A stretch of 64,000 bases of DNA from Parapedobacter lycopersici_A (GCF_040395035.1 NZ_JBEBRB010000002.1:1-64000); one strand, 5' to 3'. Positions 41,459-51,314 are shown, numbered from the stretch's first letter. The notes: generated by a model from the letters alone, not told the origin. Numbers and translations: made by a program.

Positions 41459-43570
41459 ATGGGATTAATGAACTATTTGCGTAACCGGGCGGGGGTGGTT
41501 ATCGTTGCTTTTATCGGTTTCGCGATTTTTGCGTTTTTACTGGGAGACGTAATTAATTACGGCACGCCTTTTTGGGCAAGGCATCAAAATCAGGTGGGGA
41601 GCATTAACGGCGATGCAATTGATATCAATGAATTTAATTTACAGGTAGACCAGACGTCCGAAATGTTCCGCCAGCAAATGGGCGGCGGCACGCTGAATCC
41701 ACAGATGCGGTCGTGGGCTGTGCAGCAGGTCTGGAGTCAATACCTCAACCGGGCGCTGCTTGAAAAAGAAATTGAACAGGTCGGCCTAACCGTTGGCCAA
41801 CCTGAATTGAATGACCTGGTCCAGGGGGAGAACCCTTCCATGCAGATACAACAGGCATTTATGAACCCCCAAACGGGACAATTCGACCGCAACCAGCTCA
41901 ACGGATTCATTGCCCAGGTTGGTAGCCTCCCTGCAGGCCATGAGGCACACGGACAGTGGGAAGCCCTCCTTCAGAACGTAATTGACACCCGGCTGGCTGC
42001 CAAATACACCGACTTGGTTAACAACAGCATATATGTCACTTCACTGGAAGCGACAGAGGATTATAACCAGCGGAATAAACTAGCAAATTTTGATTATGTT
42101 TTGCTGGATTACAGCGCCATACCAGACAGCTCGGTAACCGTTACGGAGCAGGACTATAAGGCTTACTACGACGAGAATAAGGGAGTTTTTAAAAATGCGG
42201 AAGAAACCCGCAGCCTGGAGTACGTTGTATTTGACGCCAGCCCTACTGCACAGGATACAGCCCGGGTACGGGAAACGATAACGGAATTAAAGAACCAGCT
42301 TTCAGCGTCGACTACAGACTCCCTGTTTGCTGCGGTTAATTCGGACACCAAATATCCATATGCCTACCGCAAACGAGGTGAAATGGGCTCAGCATTGGAC
42401 TCACTCATTTTCAGCGCATCTCCTGGATCAACGGTCGGTCCGATCGTTTCAAATGGAACTTTCGAGATTGCAAAGGTAGTAGATGCGAAGGTGTGGCCGG
42501 ATTCTGTAAAGGCCAGCCATATCCTACTTAATCCAGCTGCTGAGGGTGGACTTGAGCGCGCACAGGCAAAAGCCGATTCCATCCGGAACCTGGTACTCCA
42601 GGGTGAAAATTTTGCATCGCTGGCTATCCAGTTCAGCGTGGATGAGGGTAGTAAAATTAACGGCGGCGAACTGGGTACTTTTGCTCCGGGCATGATGGTA
42701 CCTGTATTTGAAAACGCCGTATTCAATGGCAAAACCGGCGATGTCCTTGTTGTCAATAGCCAGTTCGGCATCCACATCATCAAAATTGTAAATCAGATCG
42801 GCTCATCACGTGTAGTTAAAGCTGCCATTGTGGATAAACAGGTAACCAGTGGTAGAGAAACCATGGATGCCGCTTACAATAAGGCAACGCAGTTTTTCGG
42901 CGCGATCAACGGTGATAATTTCAGTGAAGTAGCGTCAGCGCAGCAACTCACCCCTTCAAAAGCAGAAAATATTACAGCCATGGAAACCATGCTGATGGGT
43001 ACGGATGTGCCGCGGGAGCTCATCCGGTGGGCTTTTGAAGCCGACCAGGGGGATGTTACAAATCAAGTATACGAAGCGACAAATAAATATATCGTCGCCC
43101 GCGTTACTGATATTCAGGAAAAGGGCCAGCTTCCTTTGGAAGCTGTGAAAAAAGACATCGAGGGGGTAGTTCGCAACAGGGTAAAAGCCAAGCAGCTAAT
43201 CGCCCAGGCAACTGAGGCATCACAGGGCGCGACCAGTCTGACCCAAATCGCAGAAAAACTGGGAAAAACACCGGTGACTGCCGAAAATATTGTATTGGCT
43301 AATCCGGTAATACCGGGAGTAGCCCGGGAAAACACCGTAGTGGGTACCGTTTTTGGGCTGCAGCCTAAACAACCTTCCAGTCCGATACGGGGTGCACAGG
43401 GCGTGTACGTTGTGGAGGTATCGGGTTTTGTAAACCCGGCCGTACCTGAGGATTTGACAGCTTTGAAAAAACAATTGATGCAAGCCACTACCCAACGGGC
43501 AGGAGCATTGACGTTCCGTGCACTGCAGGATAAGGCAGATATTGTAGACAACCGGGCAAGATTCTTTTAA
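41459..43570 (+). CDS. ppiD: PpiD-like peptidyl-prolyl isomerase, membrane-anchored
   Basis: 703 residues. An N-terminal membrane helix (GVVIVAFIGFAIFAFLLGDV), a SurA_N-like chaperone region (VGSINGDAIDINEFNLQVDQ), and a parvulin domain (about 340-460: VKASHILLNPAAEGG, ENFASLAIQFSVDEGSKING, GELGTFAPGMMVPVFENAVF, FGIHIIKI). It helps fold outer-membrane and secreted proteins. A terminator follows the gene. Confidence 0.93.
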   Translation: MGLMNYLRNRAGVVIVAFIGFAIFAFLLGDVINYGTPFWARHQNQVGSINGDAIDINEFNLQVDQTSEMFRQQMGGGTLNPQMRSWAVQQVWSQYLNRALLEKEIEQVGLTVGQPELNDLVQGENPSMQIQQAFMNPQTGQFDRNQLNGFIAQVGSLPAGHEAHGQWEALLQNVIDTRLAAKYTDLVNNSIYVTSLEATEDYNQRNKLANFDYVLLDYSAIPDSSVTVTEQDYKAYYDENKGVFKNAEETRSLEYVVFDASPTAQDTARVRETITELKNQLSASTTDSLFAAVNSDTKYPYAYRKRGEMGSALDSLIFSASPGSTVGPIVSNGTFEIAKVVDAKVWPDSVKASHILLNPAAEGGLERAQAKADSIRNLVLQGENFASLAIQFSVDEGSKINGGELGTFAPGMMVPVFENAVFNGKTGDVLVVNSQFGIHIIKIVNQIGSSRVVKAAIVDKQVTSGRETMDAAYNKATQFFGAINGDNFSEVASAQQLTPSKAENITAMETMLMGTDVPRELIRWAFEADQGDVTNQVYEATNKYIVARVTDIQEKGQLPLEAVKKDIEGVVRNRVKAKQLIAQATEASQGATSLTQIAEKLGKTPVTAENIVLANPVIPGVARENTVVGTVFGLQPKQPSSPIRGAQGVYVVEVSGFVNPAVPEDLTALKKQLMQATTQRAGALTFRALQDKADIVDNRARFF

Positions 43571-43584
43571 CCCGTTATTTTACG

Positions 43585-43592
43585 TAATTTTG
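43585..43592 (+). promoter_or_regulatory. -7 box abutting the ppiD terminator
   Basis: TAATTTTG fits TAnnTTTG, with TTTT 16 nt earlier. Its transcripts would start inside the 5' arm of the terminator hairpin and so escape it. Confidence 0.45.
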
Positions 43593-43594
43593 TA

Positions 43595-43626
43595 TCCGGG
43601 CAGTGGTTATACTGTCCGGATTTTTT
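43595..43626 (+). terminator. Intrinsic terminator after ppiD
   Basis: TCCGGGCAGT, loop GGTTAT, ACTGTCCGGA (one G-T pair), then six T. It ends 7 nt before the DUF2480 start codon. Confidence 0.85.
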
Positions 43627-43633
43627 ATTTGCT

Positions 43634-44149
43634 ATGGAAATACAAGAGCAGATTGTCAATAAAGTGGCACAAAGCGGATTGATTACCGTGGACCTTGCGG
43701 ACTTCGGGCCCCGGGGCGAACGGGTAATCTATGACATTAAAGATAATTTATTCCATGGTCTTATCCTCAGGGAAAAAGATTTCAGGGAGTTTGTGAAGTC
43801 CCACGACTGGCAGCAATATGAAGGAAAATACGTAGGCATTACGTGTTCTGCCGATGCAATTGTCCCTACCTGGGCTTATATGTTGCTGGCCAATAGCCTG
43901 GAACCGTATGCTAAAGATGTCGCCTTTGGTGATGCGGGCGTTCTGGAGACACTGTTATACGAACGGGCACTGGACGAGGTGGACATGGAACGTTACCGCG
44001 ACCAGCGCGTAGTAGTTAAAGGCTGTGGGGACATCCCGATTCCGGAGTCCGCTTTTATTAAATTCACGGCAAAATTAACCAAGGTGGCCAAAAGCATCAT
44101 GTATGGCGAACCGTGTTCAACTGTGCCGGTATTTAAACGCAAAGGCTAA
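43634..44149 (+). CDS. DUF2480 family protein
   Basis: 171 residues, cytoplasmic, no signal peptide. VAQSGLITVDLADFGPRGER, DWQQYEGKYVGITCSADAIV, VPTWAYMLLA and VVVKGCGDIPIPESAFIKFT are family-typical blocks. Restricted to Bacteroidota; function not known. It follows the ppiD terminator and begins a run of small conserved genes. Confidence 0.85.
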   Translation: MEIQEQIVNKVAQSGLITVDLADFGPRGERVIYDIKDNLFHGLILREKDFREFVKSHDWQQYEGKYVGITCSADAIVPTWAYMLLANSLEPYAKDVAFGDAGVLETLLYERALDEVDMERYRDQRVVVKGCGDIPIPESAFIKFTAKLTKVAKSIMYGEPCSTVPVFKRKG

Positions 44150-44180
44150 AACGGCATTTTATTTGCATATTGTTCTGTTG

Positions 44181-44957
44181 ATGAAAAAAACGACTGCCTT
44201 TATATTCTGCTTCATCGGTGTGACCTTGCTGGCCCACGGCCAGCTTCCCTTCCGTAAAGAATCAGCATTCCAGGCAGGAGAAGAATTGACCTACCGATTG
44301 CGGTACGGCATCATTTCAGCCGCTGTGGGCGTGCTCAAGGTAGAAGATTCCAGCATTAAATTCAGCAGTCCCCATTCGTTTCATCTTTCGGCAAGGGGGC
44401 GCACCTCCTCAGCATTCAGTGTGTTCTATACGGTTGATAATCGTTATGACTCATACATTGACTCACGGACGTATTTACCCCATTATTATACGGAAAATAT
44501 ACGCGAAGGAAATTACAGACGGACGGATATTGTAAGGTTTGATCACCGGCGCCGCACAGTTGTCGGCAACAAAGGAACCTTCCGAAGCAATTCCGACCAG
44601 ACCTTCGATTTACTTTCTGCGTATTACTTTGCGCGAAACCTGGATCTATCCAAGATCAAGACGGGTGACTCGTTTAAGCTCACCTATTTCCTGAACGATG
44701 AGATCGCCACGCTCGGCATCGAATATATCGGAATTGAAACTATAAAAACGGCCTTGGGTACATTGGAATGCCTTAAATTCAGTCCGGAGATCAAACCCGG
44801 CCGTATATTTAAAAAGGACAGTAGGTTATACCTATGGGTAACCAACGACGGGAACCGGATTCCGGTAAAAGCCCAGGTCGAGATCCTGGTCGGATCGGTA
44901 ACACTGGAGCTGACCGACGCCAGCGGCCTGAAGTATCCGCTTGGCGAAAAACAATAA
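44181..44957 (+). CDS. DUF3108 family secreted protein
   Basis: 258 residues from ATG 44181 (MKKTTAFIFCFIGVTLLAHG-Q), a signal peptide; the frame opens at 44103 inside the previous gene. Family blocks: FQAGEELTYRLRYGIISAAV, VDNRYDSYIDSRTYLPHYYT, TFDLLSAYYFARN, LECLKFSPEIKPGRIFK and LWVTNDGNRIPVKAQVEILV. Predicted periplasmic beta-rich protein of unknown role. Confidence 0.87.
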   Translation: MKKTTAFIFCFIGVTLLAHGQLPFRKESAFQAGEELTYRLRYGIISAAVGVLKVEDSSIKFSSPHSFHLSARGRTSSAFSVFYTVDNRYDSYIDSRTYLPHYYTENIREGNYRRTDIVRFDHRRRTVVGNKGTFRSNSDQTFDLLSAYYFARNLDLSKIKTGDSFKLTYFLNDEIATLGIEYIGIETIKTALGTLECLKFSPEIKPGRIFKKDSRLYLWVTNDGNRIPVKAQVEILVGSVTLELTDASGLKYPLGEKQ

Positions 44958-44969
44958 AAACAATCAACC

Positions 44970-45548
44970 ATGATGATCGAGGTAGGAGCTGTATTGGTAA
45001 GTGAAGACCTTATTAAAGAAGAATTTGTCTGCAACCTGCATAAATGCCGCGGTGCGTGCTGCGTTGAAGGTGATGCGGGTGCCCCGCTGCATCAGACTGA
45101 ACTGGCCGTTCTCCAGGAAATATATCCGCAGGTAAAGCCTTATATGACGGAAAAAGGCATAGCTGCTGTGGAAGAATACGGCACACATGTCACCGACATG
45201 GATGGCGATCTCACAACGCCATGTGTGGACGGAAATAAGGAATGTGCTTACGTTACCTGGGAAAACGGCATCACCAAATGCGCTATTGAAAAGGCTTATG
45301 AAAGCGGTGCGATTACCTGGAAAAAACCCATTTCCTGTCACCTATACCCGATACGCACCACTGTTTATCCCGACTTCGAGGTATTGCACTACGACCGCTG
45401 GCACATCTGCCATTCGGCCTGTTCGCTGGGCAGGGAGTTGCATGTACCGGTATACGCATTCCTGAAAGAACCCCTCACCCGTAAATACGGCGCCGAATGG
45501 TACAGCGAACTCGAGGCAGCCGCTGCCGAAAACGATTCAAACAAGTAA
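44970..45548 (+). CDS. DUF3109 cysteine-rich protein
   Basis: 192 residues with many cysteines arranged for metal or Fe-S binding: FVCNLHKCRGACCVEGD, TPCVDGNKECAYVTW, ITKCAIEKAYESG, ISCHLYPIR and HICHSACSLG. It is related to YkgJ/CxxCxxCC-type clusters. Function unknown. It starts 12 nt after the DUF3108 gene, so co-transcription is likely. Confidence 0.87.
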   Translation: MMIEVGAVLVSEDLIKEEFVCNLHKCRGACCVEGDAGAPLHQTELAVLQEIYPQVKPYMTEKGIAAVEEYGTHVTDMDGDLTTPCVDGNKECAYVTWENGITKCAIEKAYESGAITWKKPISCHLYPIRTTVYPDFEVLHYDRWHICHSACSLGRELHVPVYAFLKEPLTRKYGAEWYSELEAAAAENDSNK

Positions 45549-45615
45549 AAATATCTTAGTATCTTACGGCCGTTTTTACACCATCAGACAATATTCGTGT
45601 TTGCGGGACTTTTAC

Positions 45616-46587
45616 ATGATCAAACTAAGCGAAATACAGAAACCGATTGCCCAGGAACTTGAAATTTTCGAGGATAAATTCAAGGAATCGATGCGGAGCT
45701 CTGTTCCGCTGCTTGATCGCATCACCCATTATATCGTAAAACGAAAGGGCAAACAAATGCGGCCGATGTTTGTCTTTTTCTCCGCAGGGTTATGCGGCGG
45801 CATTAGCGAAGCGACTTATCGGGGAGCGGCACTGGTTGAATTGCTGCATACCGCTACCCTGGTACACGACGATGTGGTAGACAACGCAAATGTGCGGCGG
45901 GGATTCTTTTCTGTTAATGCCCTTTGGAAAAATAAAATTGCAGTACTGGTCGGAGATTTTCTTTTGGCTAAGGGATTATCGCTTTCCATCCGCAACGATG
46001 ATTTCGGCCTGTTAAAGATTGTCACTGAAGCCGTGGAACAGATGAGTGAAGGTGAGCTGCTCCAGATCGAAAAAGCGCGCCGGCTTGACATTGAGGAATC
46101 CATTTATTTTGAGGTCATCAGGCAAAAAACAGCCTCCCTAATCGCCTCCTGCTGTGCGTGTGGGGCGGCTTCGGCAGGTGCAAACCGCGATATTGTGGAA
46201 CAGATGCGTAATTTCGGCGAAAAAGTAGGCATTGCCTTTCAAATTAAGGACGATCTATTTGACTTCGGCGTCGATGATGTGGGTAAACCCCTCGGTAATG
46301 ACATCAAGGAAAAGAAGATTACACTGCCGCTCATTTACGCATTGCAACAGACCGGCCGTGCGCAAAAAAGGCACATCATTAACCTGGTGAAGAACCATAA
46401 TGAAAACGATCAAAAAGTAAAAGAGGTGATCGAGTTCGTCAAAACCAGCGGCGGTATGGAATATGCGACCGCCAAAATGCAGGCCTACCAACAGGAAGCA
46501 TTTGATATTCTTGCCTACTTTCCGGAAAGCGCCTATCGGAATGGGTTGGAACAACTTGTAAAATATACTACAGAACGTAATAAATAG
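45616..46587 (+). CDS. Polyprenyl diphosphate synthase
   Basis: 323 residues from ATG 45616 (MIKLSEIQKPIAQELEIFED). First Asp-rich motif LVHDDVVDNANVRRG, second IAFQIKDDLFDFGVDDVGKP, and GKQMRPMFVFFSAGLCGG. The chain-length region before DDxxD has small and aliphatic residues, consistent with a long-chain (menaquinone side-chain) product. Such enzymes make octaprenyl-type chains in Bacteroidota. terC follows with a 1-nt gap. Confidence 0.92.
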   Translation: MIKLSEIQKPIAQELEIFEDKFKESMRSSVPLLDRITHYIVKRKGKQMRPMFVFFSAGLCGGISEATYRGAALVELLHTATLVHDDVVDNANVRRGFFSVNALWKNKIAVLVGDFLLAKGLSLSIRNDDFGLLKIVTEAVEQMSEGELLQIEKARRLDIEESIYFEVIRQKTASLIASCCACGAASAGANRDIVEQMRNFGEKVGIAFQIKDDLFDFGVDDVGKPLGNDIKEKKITLPLIYALQQTGRAQKRHIINLVKNHNENDQKVKEVIEFVKTSGGMEYATAKMQAYQQEAFDILAYFPESAYRNGLEQLVKYTTERNK

Positions 46588-46588
46588 C

Positions 46589-47641
46589 ATGAGCCACGAA
46601 CTTATATTTTTTGGAGGATTTATCATTTTTATTGTCCTGATGCTGGCCATCGATCTTGGCCTGTTCAGCAAAAGCAATCAGGCAGTGAGCCTTAAACAGG
46701 CAGCAATCATGAGCGCGGTGTGGGTCAGCTTTGCCCTTGGTTTTTATGTATTGCTACGCATCTGGGGTGACGAATTGCATAATATTGAAAATTTTGCACA
46801 GCTCGCTGAAATCACGAAAAAACACTTGCACAACATCAGGCTGATCCCCGACGATTTTGCAGCAAGCCTAACCGCCTATAAAAACAACTTAGCACTGGAA
46901 TACATCACAGGCTATGTAGTAGAATATGCACTTTCCGTCGACAATATCTTTGTTATGGTACTGGTGTTCGGCTCTTTTGGGGTTCGGCCGGAATACTACC
47001 ATAAGGTATTGGTATGGGGTATTATCGGTGCGATTTTACTTCGTTTTATATTTATCTTTCTCGGGGCGGCGCTGATCAGCCAGTTTGGTTGGATACTGTA
47101 TCTTTTTGGCTTCTTCTTGGTATATACGGGTGTCGTGATGTTCATCAACCGCAATACAGATGACGAGATAGACCCGAAGAATCACAAAGTAGTTAAATTT
47201 GCTTCCAAATATTTCGCAGTATACCCCGATTTTGTAAACGGGCATTTCTTTCATCGGGAAAATGGAAAAAAATACATTACACCGCTTTTTCTTGTCCTGT
47301 TAGTCATCGAATTTACAGACCTCATTTTTGCGGTGGATTCCATTCCAGCCATATTCGCTGTCACCAAAGATCCGTACATTGTTTTCTTTTCCAATATTTT
47401 TGCCATCCTTGGTCTGCGGTCTATGTTTTTCCTGCTGGTTAACATTATCCACAAATTCCATTACCTGAAAACGGGATTATCCTTTTTGCTGGTCTTTATC
47501 GGTGCCAAGATGTTGTTGCACCACTGGCTTAGCGAATGGGGGTTTACCACAGCACATTCGCTCATTGTAATTGTGAGTATTCTGGCTATCAGTGTGATCG
47601 CTTCATTAATGTTCCCGAAAAAAGCGGAACCCCAGGCATAG
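46589..47641 (+). CDS. TerC/Alx-family membrane protein
   Basis: 350 residues, about nine membrane helices. The family signatures are EYITGYVVEYALSVDNIFVM and VIEFTDLIFAVDSIPAIFAV with membrane acidic residues, plus RSMFFLLVNIIHKFHYLKTG. Homologues are linked to manganese export or metalation of secreted proteins, and to tellurite resistance. A hydrophilic insert follows the second helix. Confidence 0.9.
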   Translation: MSHELIFFGGFIIFIVLMLAIDLGLFSKSNQAVSLKQAAIMSAVWVSFALGFYVLLRIWGDELHNIENFAQLAEITKKHLHNIRLIPDDFAASLTAYKNNLALEYITGYVVEYALSVDNIFVMVLVFGSFGVRPEYYHKVLVWGIIGAILLRFIFIFLGAALISQFGWILYLFGFFLVYTGVVMFINRNTDDEIDPKNHKVVKFASKYFAVYPDFVNGHFFHRENGKKYITPLFLVLLVIEFTDLIFAVDSIPAIFAVTKDPYIVFFSNIFAILGLRSMFFLLVNIIHKFHYLKTGLSFLLVFIGAKMLLHHWLSEWGFTTAHSLIVIVSILAISVIASLMFPKKAEPQA

Positions 47642-47668
47642 CACGCTGGGCCGGCATTACATCCCGTT

Positions 47669-49816
47669 TTATTGCGGATTGTAAGTGACGCCTGTATTTT
47701 GGAACAGGAAGGCCCATTTGTCCGCTTGCTCCGCGATAATCATTGCAGTGGGTTTACCTGCGCCATGCCCCGCCTTTGTTTCAATACGGATAAGCACCGG
47801 CAATGCTCCCCTGTGAAATTGCTGTAATCGTGCGGCAAATTTAAATGAATGCGCGGGCACTACCCGGTCATCATGGTCAGCCGTCATTACCAGCGTAGCC
47901 GGGTATGCCGTACCCTGCTTCAGCGCATGGTAGGGAGAATACGTATAAAGGCATGTAAACATCGCTTCATCATCGTCTGCGGTACCGTAATCATAAGCCC
48001 AGCCCGCCCCTGCAGTAAATTTGTGATAACGAAGCATATCCAATACACCTACTGCCGGGAACGCCACACGGAATAGTTCCGGCCGTTGTGTCATTGCTGC
48101 CCCTACCAACAGCCCACCATTGGAGCCACCGGCAATTCCCAGTTTCCCGGGAGCAGTGTATTCTTCGCGAATAAGGTATTCTGCCGCCGCAATGAAATCA
48201 TCAAACACGTTTTGCTTTTGGTGCTTTGTTCCCCGCAGGTGCCATTGCTCGCCGTATTCACCACCACCCCGCAGGTTGGCCACAGCATATACCCCGCCCT
48301 GCTCAAGCAGAATAATCGTTGACGTGCTGAACGAGGGTGTGAGGCTGATGTTAAATCCACCATAACCGTACAGTAATGTCGGGTTGTTTCCATCCAGCTT
48401 GAGTCCTTTCTTATGCGTAATAATCATCGGTATTTCCGTACCGTCTTTCGAGTGATAAAACACCTGCCTGGACTCATACAACGAAGGGTCAAAATCTACA
48501 CGCGAAGCGTTGTACAGCTCCGATTTCCCGGTTCTGATATCGTATTTGAAAATCGTTGGCGGATAGATATAGGAAGTAAAGGAATAATAGAGCACCATAT
48601 CGCCGGGTTTTGCGCTGAACCCACTGGCCGAACCAACATCCGGCAGTTCGATTACCCGTTCTAATTCTCCCTTTCTGTTATACTGATGCACCAATGAAGT
48701 AGCATCTTTAAGGTAATTTGCAAAAATTTTGCCCCCACCGGTACTGGGGCTCAAAACGTTCGCTGTCTCCGGAATGAGATCCTGCCAGTTTTCGACGGCC
48801 GGGTTACGTGCGTCCACAGCAACAATCCGCCCGTTCGGAGCATCCAGATTGGTGTAAATAAATAGCGTATCATCAGTATGGTCGATAACGCTGTGATTTT
48901 TTTCAAAATTATCGACGACCTGGATAATAGCATTATCCGGTTTCGACAAGTCTTGGATATACAGCTCATTTCCAGTGGTCGTATTGGCCGCGGAAATGAC
49001 CAAAAATCGTTCATCATCCGTCAGGTAAGCATCTATATAACGTCGCGGCGTGTGCGAACCGCCAAAGATCAGCACATCTTTATCCTGTGGAGTATCCAGC
49101 CGATGAAAATACAGTTTATGCTGGTCGGTAATACCCGCCAGCGCACTGCCCTCCCGGGGTTTGTCATAACTGCTGTAGTAAAAGCCGGAATTGCCGTGCC
49201 AGGCCAATCCGCTAAATTTCACATCAACCAATGTATCCCCTACAACGGATTTATCCTCGGCACGGATGACGATTATTTTGCGCCAGTCTGAACCTCCTTC
49301 TGAAATTTGATACGCCACCAGGCTACCGTCTTTGCTGAACGCAATTCCGGCAAGGGACGTCGTACCATCTTCGGAAAATTTATTCGGATCGAGGAAAATT
49401 TCTACTTCACCGTCCTCTCCATGCCGGCGATACAGCACATGCTGGTTCTGCAAGCCGTCGTTCTTATAAAAATAGGTATAGCTACCCTCCTTAAACGGTG
49501 CAGTGTACTTTTCATAATTCCATAATTCCGCTAACCGGTCGTATATGGCCTTTCTGAACGGAATCCGTTCGAGGTACCGATTAGTTACTTCATTCTGCGC
49601 CTTTATCCAGGCTTTCGTGTCACGCGACGTATCATTTTCCAGCCACCGATAAGGATCAGGCACCTTATTTCCGAAATACGTATCGACCACATCCCCCACA
49701 GGCGTTTCCGGGTAAGGCAATAAGACAATATCCGACGCCGGTACGATGCCATGTTGATGATGACATGCGGTTGTTGCCAGTGCGGCAAGTACGATAACCC
49801 CAATAGGCTTGCTCAT
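47669..49816 (-). CDS. Prolyl oligopeptidase, secreted
   Basis: 715 residues (S9A). N-terminal export signal with lipobox-like LATTAC. N-terminal part of the catalytic domain (DPYRWLENDTSRDTKAWIKA), seven-bladed propeller, then the hydrolase domain: YGYGGFNISL, RGGGEYGEQWHLRGTKHQKQ, nucleophile Ser in IAGGSNGGLLVGA, Asp in TADHDDRVVPAHS and His in TKAGHGAGKPT. It cleaves short peptides after proline, here probably in the periplasm. It is read toward terC and divergently from lpxH. Confidence 0.94.
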   Translation of the reverse strand: MSKPIGVIVLAALATTACHHQHGIVPASDIVLLPYPETPVGDVVDTYFGNKVPDPYRWLENDTSRDTKAWIKAQNEVTNRYLERIPFRKAIYDRLAELWNYEKYTAPFKEGSYTYFYKNDGLQNQHVLYRRHGEDGEVEIFLDPNKFSEDGTTSLAGIAFSKDGSLVAYQISEGGSDWRKIIVIRAEDKSVVGDTLVDVKFSGLAWHGNSGFYYSSYDKPREGSALAGITDQHKLYFHRLDTPQDKDVLIFGGSHTPRRYIDAYLTDDERFLVISAANTTTGNELYIQDLSKPDNAIIQVVDNFEKNHSVIDHTDDTLFIYTNLDAPNGRIVAVDARNPAVENWQDLIPETANVLSPSTGGGKIFANYLKDATSLVHQYNRKGELERVIELPDVGSASGFSAKPGDMVLYYSFTSYIYPPTIFKYDIRTGKSELYNASRVDFDPSLYESRQVFYHSKDGTEIPMIITHKKGLKLDGNNPTLLYGYGGFNISLTPSFSTSTIILLEQGGVYAVANLRGGGEYGEQWHLRGTKHQKQNVFDDFIAAAEYLIREEYTAPGKLGIAGGSNGGLLVGAAMTQRPELFRVAFPAVGVLDMLRYHKFTAGAGWAYDYGTADDDEAMFTCLYTYSPYHALKQGTAYPATLVMTADHDDRVVPAHSFKFAARLQQFHRGALPVLIRIETKAGHGAGKPTAMIIAEQADKWAFLFQNTGVTYNPQ

Positions 49817-49838
49817 TTAAATACGGATTAGTATCAGA

Positions 49839-49846
49839 CAAAACTA
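49839..49846 (-). promoter_or_regulatory. -7 box of the prolyl oligopeptidase gene
   Basis: Minus-strand TAGTTTTG fits TAnnTTTG, with a T-rich stretch about 20 nt upstream. It lies back to back with the lpxH box 31 bp away. Confidence 0.5.
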
Positions 49847-49877
49847 ACAAGATCGGTATAAAAACCAATCTTTTCTG

Positions 49878-49885
49878 TATTTTTG
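49878..49885 (+). promoter_or_regulatory. lpxH -7 box, 6 nt from the start codon
   Basis: TATTTTTG fits TAnnTTTG. With ATG at 49892 the transcript would be leaderless or nearly so. Confidence 0.45.
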
Positions 49886-49891
49886 GCCGCT

Positions 49892-50641
49892 ATGGCCACA
49901 CGCAAAAATATCTATTTTGCTTCCGATTTTCACCTTGGCGTACCGCTCCACGATACTGCCTACACCCGGGAAAAGCAGCTGGTCCAGTGGCTGGACAGCA
50001 TTAAATCTGATGCTGCTGAACTCTACCTGGTTGGCGACATATTTGATTTCTGGTTCGAATACACCACGGTCGTTCCCAAGGGTTTTATCCGCTTTTTGGG
50101 TAAACTGGCCGAACTGGCAGATGCAGGTATCAAAATCACGCTGTTCAAGGGCAATCACGACATGTGGATGTTCGGCTATCTCAAAGAGCAGCTGGGTGCA
50201 ACCATCATTGAAAACGAATTGATTATCACCCGTGGCGAAAAGACGTTCTACCTGCATCACGGCGACGGGCTCGGTCCCGGCGACCGCAAATACAAAGTGC
50301 TCAAAAAAATATTCAGAAGCCGCTTTTGCCAATGGCTTTTTGCCCGGCTGCATCCCAACCTCGGAATCGGTATCGCCCAACGCTGGTCGGCACATAGCCG
50401 CATCGCATCGGGAGGCAAAGAAACCTTTCAGGGTGAAGACCGTGAATGGCTGGTATTGTATGCTAAAGAATTAATTAAAAAACAGCACTACGATTATTTC
50501 ATCTTCGGGCACCGCCACCTGCCGTTGGATATTACCCTGCCCAACGGCAGCAGGTACATCAACCTCGGCGAATGGATGAATTACTATACATACGCCGTAT
50601 TCGATGGTGAAAAGCTGGAATTAAAGACGTGGAATGGGTAG
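49892..50641 (+). CDS. lpxH: UDP-2,3-diacylglucosamine diphosphatase (LpxH-type), copy 2
   Basis: 249 residues from ATG 49892 (MATRKNIYFASDFHLGVPLH). Metal motifs: ASDFHLG, LVGDIFDFWFEYTTVVPKG, FKGNHDMWMFGY, YLHHGDGLGPGDRKYK and IFGHRHLPLD, close to LpxH of lipid A synthesis. It removes UMP from UDP-2,3-diacylglucosamine at the inner membrane. The Crp-like gene follows 22 nt later. Confidence 0.9.
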   Translation: MATRKNIYFASDFHLGVPLHDTAYTREKQLVQWLDSIKSDAAELYLVGDIFDFWFEYTTVVPKGFIRFLGKLAELADAGIKITLFKGNHDMWMFGYLKEQLGATIIENELIITRGEKTFYLHHGDGLGPGDRKYKVLKKIFRSRFCQWLFARLHPNLGIGIAQRWSAHSRIASGGKETFQGEDREWLVLYAKELIKKQHYDYFIFGHRHLPLDITLPNGSRYINLGEWMNYYTYAVFDGEKLELKTWNG

Positions 50642-50663
50642 TCCCGATATTAGGCTGGCTAAT

Positions 50664-51227
50664 ATGCATATTGATACGCTCTTCACCAATGTATTGGATA
50701 TTCCCGCTGAATCGCTGCAAAAAATCCGCGGCATTGCCACGCTGGTTAAGTTCCCGAAGGGGCACCTGCTGTTCCGGGCAGGAAAGCTGGAACGCGATCT
50801 CTATTTCGTTGTCAAAGGCATCGCCCGCGTATATTACCACCATCATGCCAACGAGGTGACGCTATGTTTCGGGGCTGAAGGCGAAGCATTAATTTCACTG
50901 AAGAGTTACATTACTGACCAACCCGGATATGAAAATATCGAACTGCTGGAACCTTGTGAACTCATTCAATTAAAGACCGCCGATTTACAGCACTTATATG
51001 CCACCGATATCCACCTCGCCAACTGGGGTAGAAAATTAGCCGAACAAGAACTGATCAAAACCGAAGAGCGGCTCATGTCAAGGCAATTCAAAACGGCAAC
51101 AGCTCGTTACAGCGAACTGATGACTCATCACCCCCACCTCCTGCTCCGGGTTCAGTTGGGACATATCGCTTCTTACCTGGGCGTTAACCAGGTTACCCTC
51201 AGCCGCATCCGGGCAGATATCCGTTAG
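50664..51227 (+). CDS. Crp/Fnr-family regulator
   Basis: 187 residues from ATG 50664 (MHIDTLFTNVLDIPAESLQK); a longer frame overlaps lpxH. The cyclic-nucleotide-binding beta-roll has FPKGHLLFRAGKLERDLYFV and VKGIARVYY, without a clear cAMP-binding Arg-Ser signature. The C-terminal helix-turn-helix is QLGHIASYLGVNQVTLSRIR. This type is frequent in Bacteroidota and often next to small transporters; the SMR gene follows after 87 nt. Confidence 0.9.
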   Translation: MHIDTLFTNVLDIPAESLQKIRGIATLVKFPKGHLLFRAGKLERDLYFVVKGIARVYYHHHANEVTLCFGAEGEALISLKSYITDQPGYENIELLEPCELIQLKTADLQHLYATDIHLANWGRKLAEQELIKTEERLMSRQFKTATARYSELMTHHPHLLLRVQLGHIASYLGVNQVTLSRIRADIR

Positions 51228-51314
51228 TTTTTTCCATTTGTAAAAATTAGTCCGGCCGCATTGCGGATATTTGCAGGGCAATGATGCAATACAATATATT
51301 GATAACAAGTAACT

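Noticed and set aside
51228..51314. Guanidine riboswitch before the SMR transporter gene
   Set aside because: Only 87 nt are available and no recognisable conserved motif or strong stem is visible.
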